In this document: positions 1-5,738 of the stretch, one piece after another | Position numbering within the stretch: the stretch's first letter is position 1 | Layout: the number at the start of each line of letters is the position of its first letter | Assembly (NCBI GenBank): GCA_947626485.1 | Contig: CANQSG010000127.1 | Span: forward strand, 1 to 5,738 | Origin: an uncultured Clostridia bacterium | GTDB lineage: Bacteria > Bacillota > Clostridia > Oscillospirales > Acutalibacteraceae | Direction of reading: 5' to 3' | Length of the DNA: 5,738 nt | The notes under the pieces: model-generated | The model's database searches: none | What the model saw: only the letters and a program-made list of their open reading frames with translations | What the model was told of the DNA's origin: nothing | Position numbers and translations under genes: made by a program

Positions 1-53
1 ACCTACGAATGCAGCAGTCAAAGTGCTGTGTCTTACCGCTTGACGACACCCCA
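1..53 (-). tRNA. trnQ: tRNA-Gln (anticodon TTG), partial at left edge
   Basis: Read on the minus strand, the gene starts at 53 with acceptor strand TGGGGTG and continues through a D arm (GTCGTCAAGCGGTAAGAC). The anticodon stem CAGCA/TGCTG (12-16 with 24-28) encloses the 7-base loop CTTTGAC, giving anticodon TTG (19-21) for glutamine. The window ends inside the T arm (GTAGGT), so the T loop, the 3' acceptor strand and any CCA lie outside. A U1 start and a TTG anticodon are usual for bacterial tRNA-Gln. Only 14 bases separate it from tRNA-His upstream, so the two are probably cut from one transcript driven by the promoter at 182-210. Confidence 0.93.
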
Positions 54-67
54 AAATATAAAAAAAG

Positions 68-145
<78 letters not shown>

Positions 146-181
146 ACATTCTATCGCGCGCCGAAAGACCCGCCAGTGTTT

Positions 182-210
182 ATTATAGCAAGGCGGCGGC
201 GTTTTGTCAA
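182..210 (-). promoter_or_regulatory. Consensus sigma-70/sigma-A promoter for the tRNA-His/tRNA-Gln unit
   Basis: On the minus strand, a perfect -35 box TTGACA (210-205) is followed by a 17-base spacer and a perfect -10 box TATAAT (187-182). Transcription should start near 175, about 30 bases before the mature tRNA-His 5' end, leaving a short leader for RNase P to remove. Two perfect hexamers at optimal spacing indicate a strong, constitutive promoter, as expected for stable RNA genes. The start point is inferred. Confidence 0.92.
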
Positions 211-272
211 CAAAAAGATTTGCATTTCGCAAAGTTTCCCGCCTTTTTGCCCGTAGAACGACGCCCGCGCGC

Positions 273-302
273 TTGACAGGGGCGCGGCGGGAATGGTATA
301 AT
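273..302 (+). promoter_or_regulatory. Near-consensus sigma-70/sigma-A promoter for the nitrilase-GDPD gene
   Basis: TTGACA (273-278), an 18-base GC-rich spacer, then TATAAT (297-302). Both hexamers are perfect and the spacer is one base over the optimum. The start site should fall near 309, giving a leader of about 48 bases before the ATG at 357. The promoter lies inside the open frame that extends upstream to 204, so translation cannot begin that early on this transcript. It diverges from the tRNA promoter, with 62 bases between the two -35 boxes. Confidence 0.88.
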
Positions 303-344
303 AAGGCAACAATCAAAAGCTCGGCAGACCGCCGGGCGGGAAAT

Positions 345-351
345 GAGGGAG
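345..351 (+). promoter_or_regulatory. Ribosome binding site deciding the start of the nitrilase-GDPD gene
   Basis: GAGGGAG lies 5 bases before the ATG at 357 and is purine-rich enough to pair with the 16S rRNA tail. It selects ATG 357 over the longer open frame, because there is no in-frame ATG, GTG or TTG between the predicted transcription start (about 309) and 357. The nitrilase fold's first strand also begins right after this ATG. Confidence 0.75.
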
Positions 352-356
352 TTCGG

Positions 357-1970
357 ATGAAAACCTGTATTATGCAGCCGCCCTATTCGACCGACGGCAA
401 CGACGCCGAGCGCCTGTTTCAGGCGAAGCTCGACCTGCTCGAGCAGTGCGACGAGTCGCTCGATCTGATCGTTTTGCCGGAATACAGCGAGGTGCCCTGC
501 GCCACTTCGACGCGCGAAGAGACCCTCGCGGTGCACGAGCGCTATATCGAGCCGCTGCTCGACGCCTGCAAGAAGACCGCCAAGCGCTGCGGCGCGGTGC
601 TGTTTGTCAACGTGCTGACCCGCCAGCCGGGCGGTTACCGCAACACGACCCTCGCGTTTAACCGCGCGGGCGAACAGGTCGGCAGCTATTTCAAAAGGCA
701 CCTGCCGCCCTCGGAGGCGTGGCTCGACAACGAATATACCATGGCGCCCGGCGTGCCGGATATTTTAGAGATCGACGGCGTGCGCTACGCCTTTCTGACC
801 TGCTACGATTTCTATTTTTACGAGGAGTTCCCCGCCATCGCGCGGCAGAAGCCCGACGTCATCATCGGCTGTTCCCTGCAACGCTCCGACACCCACGAGG
901 CCATCGAAGTCATGTGCCGCTTCCTCGCCTACAACACGAACGCCTACGTCGTGCGCTCCTCGGTCAGCTTTGCCGAGGATTCGACGATCTGCGGGGCGAG
1001 CATGATCGTCGCCCCGACCGGCAAGGTGCTTGCGAACCTGAAGGGTCGCTTCGGGCTGGCGACGGCGGAATTCGACCCGGCAGACAAGTATTATAAACCG
1101 GCGGGTTACGGCAGCGCGCCGGCGCCGCATTACGTTTACATCGAAGCCGGGCGCAAGCCGTGGCTCTATCGCAACGCCGGCACCGCCATGATTCCAAACG
1201 AGGCGACGCTGCCCTATCCGCGCGTCTGCGCACACCAGGGTTGGCGGACCATCGCGCCCGAAAACAGCCTGCCCGCCTATGGCGCGGCGGTCGCGCTGGG
1301 GGCGGATGAGATCGAATTCGACATCTGGCCGACGGCGGACGGCGAGTTCGTCTCGATCCACGACCCGACGCTCGACCGCGTTTCGAACGGCACCGGCGCG
1401 GTCTCGTCCCACACCCTCGCCGAGCTCCAACAGCTCGATTTCGGCGTCAAATTCGTCGACAAATTCGGCGCGGCCTACACCGGGCTGCACATCGTAAAAT
1501 TCACGGATATTCTCGAACAGTTCGCCGGGCAGACGATCCTCAACATTCACGTCAAGGAGCTCGACCGCCCCTACCCCACCGAGCTCGTGCAGAAGATCGT
1601 CGACCTCCTGCGGCAGTACGACTGCGAGGCGCATTGTTACCTGATGCTGACCTCGGACGAGGACATTCGCCGCTTCAAGGCCGCCGCGCCCGAGATCGCC
1701 TGCTGTGTCGGGCACGACGATCGCCGCCCCTGGGAGATCGTCGACCGCGCCATCACGCTCGGCGCGCAGAAGGTGCAGCTCTTTAAGCCCTTCTACAATC
1801 AGGAAATGATCGACAAGGCGCACGCCCACGGCATCCGCTGCAACCTCTTTTATGCCGACGATCCGGACGAGGCGCGTCGCGCGATCGAGATGGGGGTCGA
1901 TACGATTTTGACGAACGATTACCTCCAGATCGCCTCGGCGGTCGGCCGTTACGGTATAAAAAAGCGCTGA
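357..1970 (+). CDS. Fusion protein: nitrilase-superfamily hydrolase + glycerophosphodiester phosphodiesterase
   Basis: A 537-residue protein with no signal peptide or membrane segment, so probably cytoplasmic. Residues 1-265 form a carbon-nitrogen hydrolase domain with the full Glu-Lys-Cys triad in the expected order and spacing: E42 (LPEYSE), K113 (YFKRHLPPSE) and C149 (LTCYDFYF). This superfamily cleaves amides or nitriles, or transfers acyl groups. Residues 288-525 form a GDPD TIM barrel: AHQG (292-295), PENS (301-304), the E320/D322 pair, HD (335-336), the LNIHVK strand with K400, and a C-terminal G-V-D-T-I-L-T-N-D motif (513-521). GDPDs release an alcohol and glycerol 3-phosphate from glycerophosphodiesters. 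The usual HRG motif reads HQG (Q294), and H398 sits where many members have a metal-binding Glu, so activity or specificity may differ. The start follows GAGGGAG and a dedicated promoter; a terminator follows. Both domain calls are secure. The substrate is unknown; one holding both an amide and a phosphodiester is a guess. Confidence 0.9.
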   Translation: MKTCIMQPPYSTDGNDAERLFQAKLDLLEQCDESLDLIVLPEYSEVPCATSTREETLAVHERYIEPLLDACKKTAKRCGAVLFVNVLTRQPGGYRNTTLAFNRAGEQVGSYFKRHLPPSEAWLDNEYTMAPGVPDILEIDGVRYAFLTCYDFYFYEEFPAIARQKPDVIIGCSLQRSDTHEAIEVMCRFLAYNTNAYVVRSSVSFAEDSTICGASMIVAPTGKVLANLKGRFGLATAEFDPADKYYKPAGYGSAPAPHYVYIEAGRKPWLYRNAGTAMIPNEATLPYPRVCAHQGWRTIAPENSLPAYGAAVALGADEIEFDIWPTADGEFVSIHDPTLDRVSNGTGAVSSHTLAELQQLDFGVKFVDKFGAAYTGLHIVKFTDILEQFAGQTILNIHVKELDRPYPTELVQKIVDLLRQYDCEAHCYLMLTSDEDIRRFKAAAPEIACCVGHDDRRPWEIVDRAITLGAQKVQLFKPFYNQEMIDKAHAHGIRCNLFYADDPDEARRAIEMGVDTILTNDYLQIASAVGRYGIKKR

Positions 1971-1997
1971 ACGCGCCCCTTTCCCGTCGCACAAAAC

Positions 1998-2049
1998 AAA
2001 AAGCCGCGGCACAAGCGATTTATCGTCGTTTGTGCCGCGGTATCTTTTT
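1998..2049. terminator. Bidirectional rho-independent terminator between convergent genes
   Basis: The inverted repeat at 2004-2040 has 15-base arms, CCGCGGCACAAGCGA against TCGTTTGTGCCGCGG. They pair throughout with one G-T wobble around a 7-base loop (TTTATCG). Rightward it is followed by TATCTTTTT (2041-2049). Leftward, on the minus strand, it is followed by CTTTTTGTTTTGTG. It therefore works for the nitrilase-GDPD gene (stop at 1970) and for the GRE operon (activase stop at 2057, 17 bases away). Confidence 0.93.
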
Positions 2050-2056
2050 GTGAAAA

Positions 2057-2980
2057 TCAGACCGGGTTGCCGTTGCTGAGCCGCACCGGCTTGTCGGTAT
2101 GCGCGCGCAGGGCGGCGGCGAAATCGGCAAGCGATTCCGGCGCGAGAAAGGCGGGATTCTGATAAACCGCCGCGCGCCCGAGCGCCGCGTATTTCGACAG
2201 GCCGAGCGGATGGTAGGGCTCGAGCTCGACCGCCTGCACGTTGGACAGCGACGCGGCGAGCGCACCCAAAGCAGCGGCGTGTTCGGGGCGCAGATTTTGG
2301 TCGGGGATGAGCGGACAGCGCAAAATGACGGGCTTGCCCCAGTCGTTTAGCTGCCGCAGATTTGCGAGGATCAACGCGTTGTCGACGCCGGTCAATTCCC
2401 GATGCCGCCGCGCGTCGAGCTCCTTGATATCATAAAGAAACAGATCGGTCTGCGCCGCCACCGCCCGCAGCGTCTCGGTCGGCGCATACCCGCAGGTCTC
2501 GATACAGGTGGAAACTCCGGCGTCGCGCGCGGCTTTCAGCAGGGCGCAGGCAAAATCCGGCTGCGCGAGGGGCTCCCCGCCCGACAGGGTCAGGCCGCCG
2601 GTCTCACCGTAAAAAGGGCGGTCGCAGAGAATTTCAGGCAGCAATTCGTCGAGCCCGACCGTCCGCCCGGTGCGTTCGAGGGCGCCGACGGGACAGCGGT
2701 CGGCGCAAGCGCCGCAGCCGGTACAACGCGCGCGGTCGAGCTCGTGCCGCCCGTCGATAACGCGGTGGGCGCCCTGCGGGCAGAGGTCGGCACAGGCGCC
2801 GCAGCCGGTGCATTTTTCGGCGTAGAAAAACACTTCCGGCCGGGCGACGTGACTTTCCGGATTGTGGCACCAGCGACAGCGCAGCGGGCAGCCCTTGAAA
2901 TAGACGACGGTGCGAATGCCGGGGCCGTCATAAAGGGCGAAATGCTGGATTTCGAAGAGGTTGCCCTGCAAGGATTCCAA
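2057..2980 (-). CDS. Glycyl radical enzyme activase (radical SAM, two extra 4Fe-4S motifs)
   Basis: A 307-residue activating enzyme. It uses S-adenosylmethionine and a 4Fe-4S cluster to make a 5'-deoxyadenosyl radical that abstracts hydrogen from the glycine of its partner GRE. Motifs in order: an N-terminal IQxFxxxDGPGIRT-type strand (11-24); the radical SAM motif CPLRCRWC (C31, C35, C38); NPES (40-43); a ferredoxin-like insert with two CxxCxxCxxxC sets (C57/C60/C63/C67 and C86/C89/C92/C96); the SAM-binding SGGEP (133-137); and DLFLYDIK (179-186). The two-cluster insert is typical of activases for the lyase and dehydratase GREs and is absent from classical pyruvate formate-lyase activase. 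Length is normal. The start appears to be TTG at 2980, one base after the GRE stop, so translation is coupled. A second in-frame TTG lies at 2971; no ATG fits. The partner is almost certainly the adjacent GRE. Confidence 0.95.
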   Translation of the reverse strand: MESLQGNLFEIQHFALYDGPGIRTVVYFKGCPLRCRWCHNPESHVARPEVFFYAEKCTGCGACADLCPQGAHRVIDGRHELDRARCTGCGACADRCPVGALERTGRTVGLDELLPEILCDRPFYGETGGLTLSGGEPLAQPDFACALLKAARDAGVSTCIETCGYAPTETLRAVAAQTDLFLYDIKELDARRHRELTGVDNALILANLRQLNDWGKPVILRCPLIPDQNLRPEHAAALGALAASLSNVQAVELEPYHPLGLSKYAALGRAAVYQNPAFLAPESLADFAAALRAHTDKPVRLSNGNPV

Positions 2981-2981
2981 G

Positions 2982-5036
2982 TCAGCACCCCAGTTCCGCG
3001 CGGGCGATCAAGGCGTCCTGCATCTTTTTGGCAAGCCGGGTGAAGGGCTCGGTGTGGCCGCTGATGCGGATGAGCAGGTCGCCGTAGGCCTCCGGGTGCG
3101 CCTGCGCGTCGCGCAGGACGGCGGGGTCGGCGATGTTGATCTGAATGTGGGTGCCGCCCTCGCGGTGATAGGTCTCGACCATCGTGCGGATGCCGGCGCG
3201 ACCCTTTTCGGTTTTCAGCAGGTCGGCCATCAGGTTGACGGTCATGGGCGCGCCGATCGGGAAGCGCTGCAGCGGAAGCGAGGCGGTCGAAAGCAGGACC
3301 TTCGTCGTGTCGCGGTGGGGCAGCAGCTCGCTGGCGGCGGCGCCGTAGGAATAATGGTCGCCGACCGCGCGGCCGTCGGGCGTCGCGGCGAGGCCGTCCG
3401 TCCAGATGTCGCCGGTGAAGATAAAGAGCGCCGGAGTCGCCGTGACAAGCTCATGCAGCGGATAGCGCGCGACGAGGTCGGAATAGAAGGTCGCCTGCCG
3501 CGACGCAAGGGCGTTGCTCTCGGGCGAGGCGGAACCGAAGCGGGCGGCGTACCGGCGCAGGGTCGAGCGCACCGCGCCGTCGGGATAATTCTGCGCGACC
3601 TGCGCGCGCAGCTCGTCGAGGGTGTCGGTGTGGGTGTCAAAGACAAAATGCTTGACGCAAAGCAGCGAGTCGGTGATCGTCCCGAGGCCGCCGAAGAGCA
3701 CCGAGAAAATATTGTGCTCGGCGCCGAAATCCTCCGGCAGGCGGAGATTTTCGATGCAGCCGTCGAGGATCAGCCCGAGGAAAATGCTCGCCGAAGTCGT
3801 GCGGATGCGCTCGATTTTCTCCTGATAGGACGGCACCAAAACCGTCCGGTAATGCGTCTCAAGGTAGGCTTCCCAAGCCGCGAGGAAGTCGTCGAAGGTC
3901 TCAAACTTCTCTTCCTGCGCGAAAAACTTCGAAAAGATCGCGACGAGGACAACGTTGCCGGAGATCGTCCCGCCGAAGGTGTTGCCGTAGGGCGTCGCTT
4001 CGTAGCAGCCGACGTTGCAGAAGGTATTGGCCTGCGCCGCCGGGAAGCCGAAATCCTTGAGGGCGCGAATATAGACGCTGTCGTTTAAGAAAGAGGGCAT
4101 CGCGCCGCCTGTTGCGAGCAGGTCGAGCGCCGCGTTCCAGACGGCGTCGGAGGTGTCGCTGCGGATCTTCAGGCTGACCGAGGGCTGCTCGAGGTGCAAA
4201 ATCGTCTGCGCCTGCATAAACAGAACGGTCAGGTCGTTTTCGAAATAATTGCCCTGTTCGTCGCTGCCGCCGACGACGATGTTCTGGGTGTCGCGATCCA
4301 TGCGGGAGAGCGCCAGCATGAAGTGGCAGATCTGTTCGAGGGCGCGGTCGCGGTCGAGCGTTCCGGCGGCGCATTCGGCGGCGTAGAGCTCGCCGAGGGT
4401 GCGGTCGAGGTTGCCGAAGGTCAGGGTGCCGGTGCGGGGCTTGACAAAAAGATAGCTGTGCGCCAGCAGGATGATTTGCAGCCCTTGCAGGAAGGTCTGC
4501 GGCCGGTGCGTCGTCAGAAAGCGGATGTCGCGCGACGCGCGCAGGAGGTTTTCCCCGCTTTCGCCTTCGGCGGTTTCGGCGGCCGCTTCGGCGGCGTCGG
4601 CGTGCCGGTTCAGATAGGTGACAAAGAGGTCGTAGGTGCGCAAATACGCGTCCTTGACCTGCGCCTGCGCGTCAGTTTCGGGCTTCGTCTGCAAGATCCG
4701 CGCCCGGATCTCGGGCAGGTCGTGGTCGATCAGGGAGGCGTAATCGGCGCAATAATGCCCGATGTCGCCGCCGAAAGCGTCGTTTTCCTTCCAGAATTCG
4801 GGCGGCAGCCAGTAAAGCCCCGGCGAGCCCTGCAAGAGCAGATCGCCGTCGATCAAGGGCGTAAAGGCCTCGGTATAGCGGGTCATGTAATCGAGCATGC
4901 GGGGGATCAGCGGCGTCCCGGCGATACGCTCGGCGTTCGCCTGTTTCAGCAGACGGGCGCGCAATTCCCGGTTGGCGACGTTGCAGGCCTTGGCGCGGCC
5001 GCCGACTTCCGACTTCAACTGCAAAACGGTTTTCAT
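2982..5036 (-). CDS. Glycyl radical enzyme of the pyruvate formate-lyase/dehydratase superfamily, substrate unknown
   Basis: A 684-residue cytoplasmic, oxygen-sensitive radical enzyme. The predicted thiyl residue is C344 in NVGCYEATPYGN, with E346 two residues later (GCxE) where lyase and dehydratase GREs keep a catalytic acid/base. The C-terminal glycyl domain reads GGTHIQINI (627-635), LRDAQAHPEAYGDLLIRISG (641-660), then HTEPF and QDALIAR, with G660 as the radical site. H661 replaces the usual Tyr of RVxGY. An N-terminal GHxxxDY element (93-99) matches the GHxxPDY region of the family. Adjacent Cys-Cys, the mark of pyruvate formate-lyase itself, is absent. The protein is about 100 residues or more shorter than most characterised GREs (about 760-850) and has an Ala/Glu-rich stretch (147-163). 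The start ATG at 5036 overlaps the regulator stop as ATGA and follows GGGAGG. IclR control suggests an inducible catabolic role. I do not recognise the subfamily. Confidence 0.93.
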   Translation of the reverse strand: MKTVLQLKSEVGGRAKACNVANRELRARLLKQANAERIAGTPLIPRMLDYMTRYTEAFTPLIDGDLLLQGSPGLYWLPPEFWKENDAFGGDIGHYCADYASLIDHDLPEIRARILQTKPETDAQAQVKDAYLRTYDLFVTYLNRHADAAEAAAETAEGESGENLLRASRDIRFLTTHRPQTFLQGLQIILLAHSYLFVKPRTGTLTFGNLDRTLGELYAAECAAGTLDRDRALEQICHFMLALSRMDRDTQNIVVGGSDEQGNYFENDLTVLFMQAQTILHLEQPSVSLKIRSDTSDAVWNAALDLLATGGAMPSFLNDSVYIRALKDFGFPAAQANTFCNVGCYEATPYGNTFGGTISGNVVLVAIFSKFFAQEEKFETFDDFLAAWEAYLETHYRTVLVPSYQEKIERIRTTSASIFLGLILDGCIENLRLPEDFGAEHNIFSVLFGGLGTITDSLLCVKHFVFDTHTDTLDELRAQVAQNYPDGAVRSTLRRYAARFGSASPESNALASRQATFYSDLVARYPLHELVTATPALFIFTGDIWTDGLAATPDGRAVGDHYSYGAAASELLPHRDTTKVLLSTASLPLQRFPIGAPMTVNLMADLLKTEKGRAGIRTMVETYHREGGTHIQINIADPAVLRDAQAHPEAYGDLLIRISGHTEPFTRLAKKMQDALIARAELGC
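2986..2991 (-). promoter_or_regulatory. Ribosome binding site for the activase TTG start
   Basis: On the minus strand, GGGGTG sits 5 bases before the TTG at 2980, inside the last codons of the GRE gene. It matches the extended Shine-Dalgarno GAGGTG with one mismatch. This favours the TTG at 2980 over the one at 2971. Coupling to ribosomes finishing the GRE probably helps this weak start. Confidence 0.55.
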
Positions 5037-5738
5037 AAAAGAACCTCCCGAGCAACAGATTCCTGTCCGTATCCCAGCTCGCGCGAGAGCTTTTGGGTCT
5101 GGGCGAGCAAAAGCGGCGCATAGGTTTTGATCAATTCGTCGAGCGAATGGTTGACCGTGAGCGAAGCGATGCCGATCGAGGCGATGGCGTTTCCGGTGTA
5201 ATCATAAACCGGGGCGGCGACGCAGACAACGCCGCGGCCGTATTCCTCGTTATCGACCGAAAAACCCCGCGCGCGGGTGTCGTCCATGTCCGGGTCGCGC
5301 AGAACAAAGGCTTTGAGCGCCTTGCCCGGGGCGGTGGTGTCGAGGGAATAACTCGCGCCGACCTGCCCGCGGATGCCGGCGACGCCCTGCGCGTCCATCT
5401 GCGCGATGTAGACCGCGCGGTTTTCGTAGAGCACCGCCATCTGGATGCACTCCCCCGTTTTGTCGTTCAGCTCGCGCAAATAGGGCGTCGCGCAGCGCAG
5501 CAGCGTCTTGCGGCCGAGGGCGCAGCTACCGAGGCGAAAGAGCTGCAACGAGAGCGAATAGCGGCCGGTTTCGGGCTGCATGACCGCCCAGCCCGCCTCG
5601 GTCAGGACGCCGAGCGTGCGGGAGATCATGTTTTTGTTCAGCCCCGTCAAAACGCTCAATTCCGCAAGGCCGACCGGCTGTTCCGCCCCCGCGAGCGCTT
5701 CGACGATCTTAACGGTCGCAGCCGCGGCGGGCGCGCGA
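5033..5738 (-). CDS. IclR-family transcriptional regulator, 5' end beyond right edge
   Basis: The minus-strand frame is open to the window edge, showing 234 residues. IclR proteins are usually about 250, so only some 10-20 N-terminal residues are missing. The visible N-terminus is the winged helix-turn-helix: TVKIVEALAG, then a G-L-A-E-L-S turn into GLNKNMISRTLGVLTEAGW, the family's usual pattern for the recognition helix. The wing is PETGRYSLS. The rest is the effector-binding domain, including the segment before TAPGKALKAF that corresponds to the family's A-x-GKA motif, and RGVVCVAAPVYD, which matches the typical IAAPVFD-like strand. The effector cannot be read from sequence. It overlaps the GRE start by ATGA, so it is probably the first gene of the operon, or one near the start, and a candidate autoregulator and sensor of the GRE substrate. 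An internal TTG at 5659 is not the start, since the HTH begins upstream. Its promoter is outside the window. Confidence 0.92.
   Translation of the reverse strand, partial: RAPAAAATVKIVEALAGAEQPVGLAELSVLTGLNKNMISRTLGVLTEAGWAVMQPETGRYSLSLQLFRLGSCALGRKTLLRCATPYLRELNDKTGECIQMAVLYENRAVYIAQMDAQGVAGIRGQVGASYSLDTTAPGKALKAFVLRDPDMDDTRARGFSVDNEEYGRGVVCVAAPVYDYTGNAIASIGIASLTVNHSLDELIKTYAPLLLAQTQKLSRELGYGQESVAREVLL
5044..5049 (-). promoter_or_regulatory. Ribosome binding site for the GRE gene
   Basis: On the minus strand, GGGAGG lies 7 bases before the ATG at 5036 and inside the last codons of the regulator gene. Sequence and spacing are close to ideal, so the GRE can be translated strongly in its own right as well as through the ATGA overlap with the regulator. 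Confidence 0.85.

Noticed and set aside
219..233. Small inverted repeat TTTGC-ATTTC-GCAAA between the two promoters as an operator
   Set aside because: Five-base arms with no second copy or adjacent regulator are too short to separate from chance.
204..356. An upstream extension of the nitrilase-GDPD reading frame to 204
   Set aside because: It would begin before the promoter at 273-302 and would encode low-similarity sequence ahead of the nitrilase fold. The ATG at 357 has a Shine-Dalgarno and fits the domain start.
765..2012. A 415-residue minus-strand open frame opposite the fusion gene
   Set aside because: It is antisense to a well-supported gene, is Arg/Val/Asp-rich with no recognisable motif, runs through the terminator, and is the usual by-product of GC-rich codon use.
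2982..5036. Assignment of the GRE as pyruvate formate-lyase (pflB)
   Set aside because: It lacks the adjacent Cys-Cys pair, has GCYE, is too short, and is paired with an activase bearing extra clusters and an IclR regulator.
2961..5123. Long plus-strand open frames (2961-4088 and 4194-5123) opposite the GRE gene
   Set aside because: They are shadows of the GRE gene, with composition typical of antisense frames in GC-rich DNA and no domain or ribosome site.
5657..5659. TTG at 5659 as the start of the IclR regulator
   Set aside because: The frame stays open to the edge and the upstream residues are the first helices of the IclR helix-turn-helix, so this is an internal Leu codon.

Overview
The window looks like chromosomal DNA from a GC-rich anaerobic bacterium, most plausibly a gut-type member of the Clostridia (Bacillota). 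This is an inference from four things: an oxygen-sensitive glycyl radical enzyme (GRE) system, near-consensus TTGACA/TATAAT promoters, G-rich Shine-Dalgarno sites, and tRNAs that pack tightly (tRNA-His encodes its own CCA). No marker gene fixes the taxon.

Layout, left to right. Positions 1-145 (minus strand) hold a tRNA pair: tRNA-Gln(TTG), cut by the left edge, and a complete tRNA-His(GTG). Positions 146-356 form a divergent control region. A perfect -35/-10 promoter fires leftward into the tRNAs, and a second near-perfect one fires rightward. Positions 357-1970 (plus) encode a 537-residue protein in which a nitrilase-superfamily (carbon-nitrogen hydrolase) domain is fused to a glycerophosphodiester phosphodiesterase (GDPD) domain. 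Positions 1998-2049 form a strong hairpin with T-tracts on both sides, a shared bidirectional terminator for two converging transcription units.

From the right edge back to 2057 (minus strand) lies a three-gene operon. It contains an IclR-type regulator (5' end outside the window), a 684-residue GRE of unknown substrate, and a radical SAM activase with two ferredoxin-like 4Fe-4S motifs. Regulator and GRE overlap by ATGA. GRE and activase are one base apart, and the activase appears to start with TTG. All three are therefore likely co-transcribed and translationally coupled.

How the genes work together: the activase should install a radical on Gly660 of the GRE, which passes to Cys344 to start substrate chemistry. 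The IclR protein probably controls the operon in response to the substrate or a related metabolite. The GRE keeps the thiyl Cys and a Glu two residues later (GCYE), as in dehydratase/lyase-type GREs, but has RISGH in place of the usual RVxGY glycyl loop and is short. It does not match a characterised GRE that I can name. The nitrilase-GDPD fusion is a separate transcription unit. Any metabolic link between it and the GRE is speculation.
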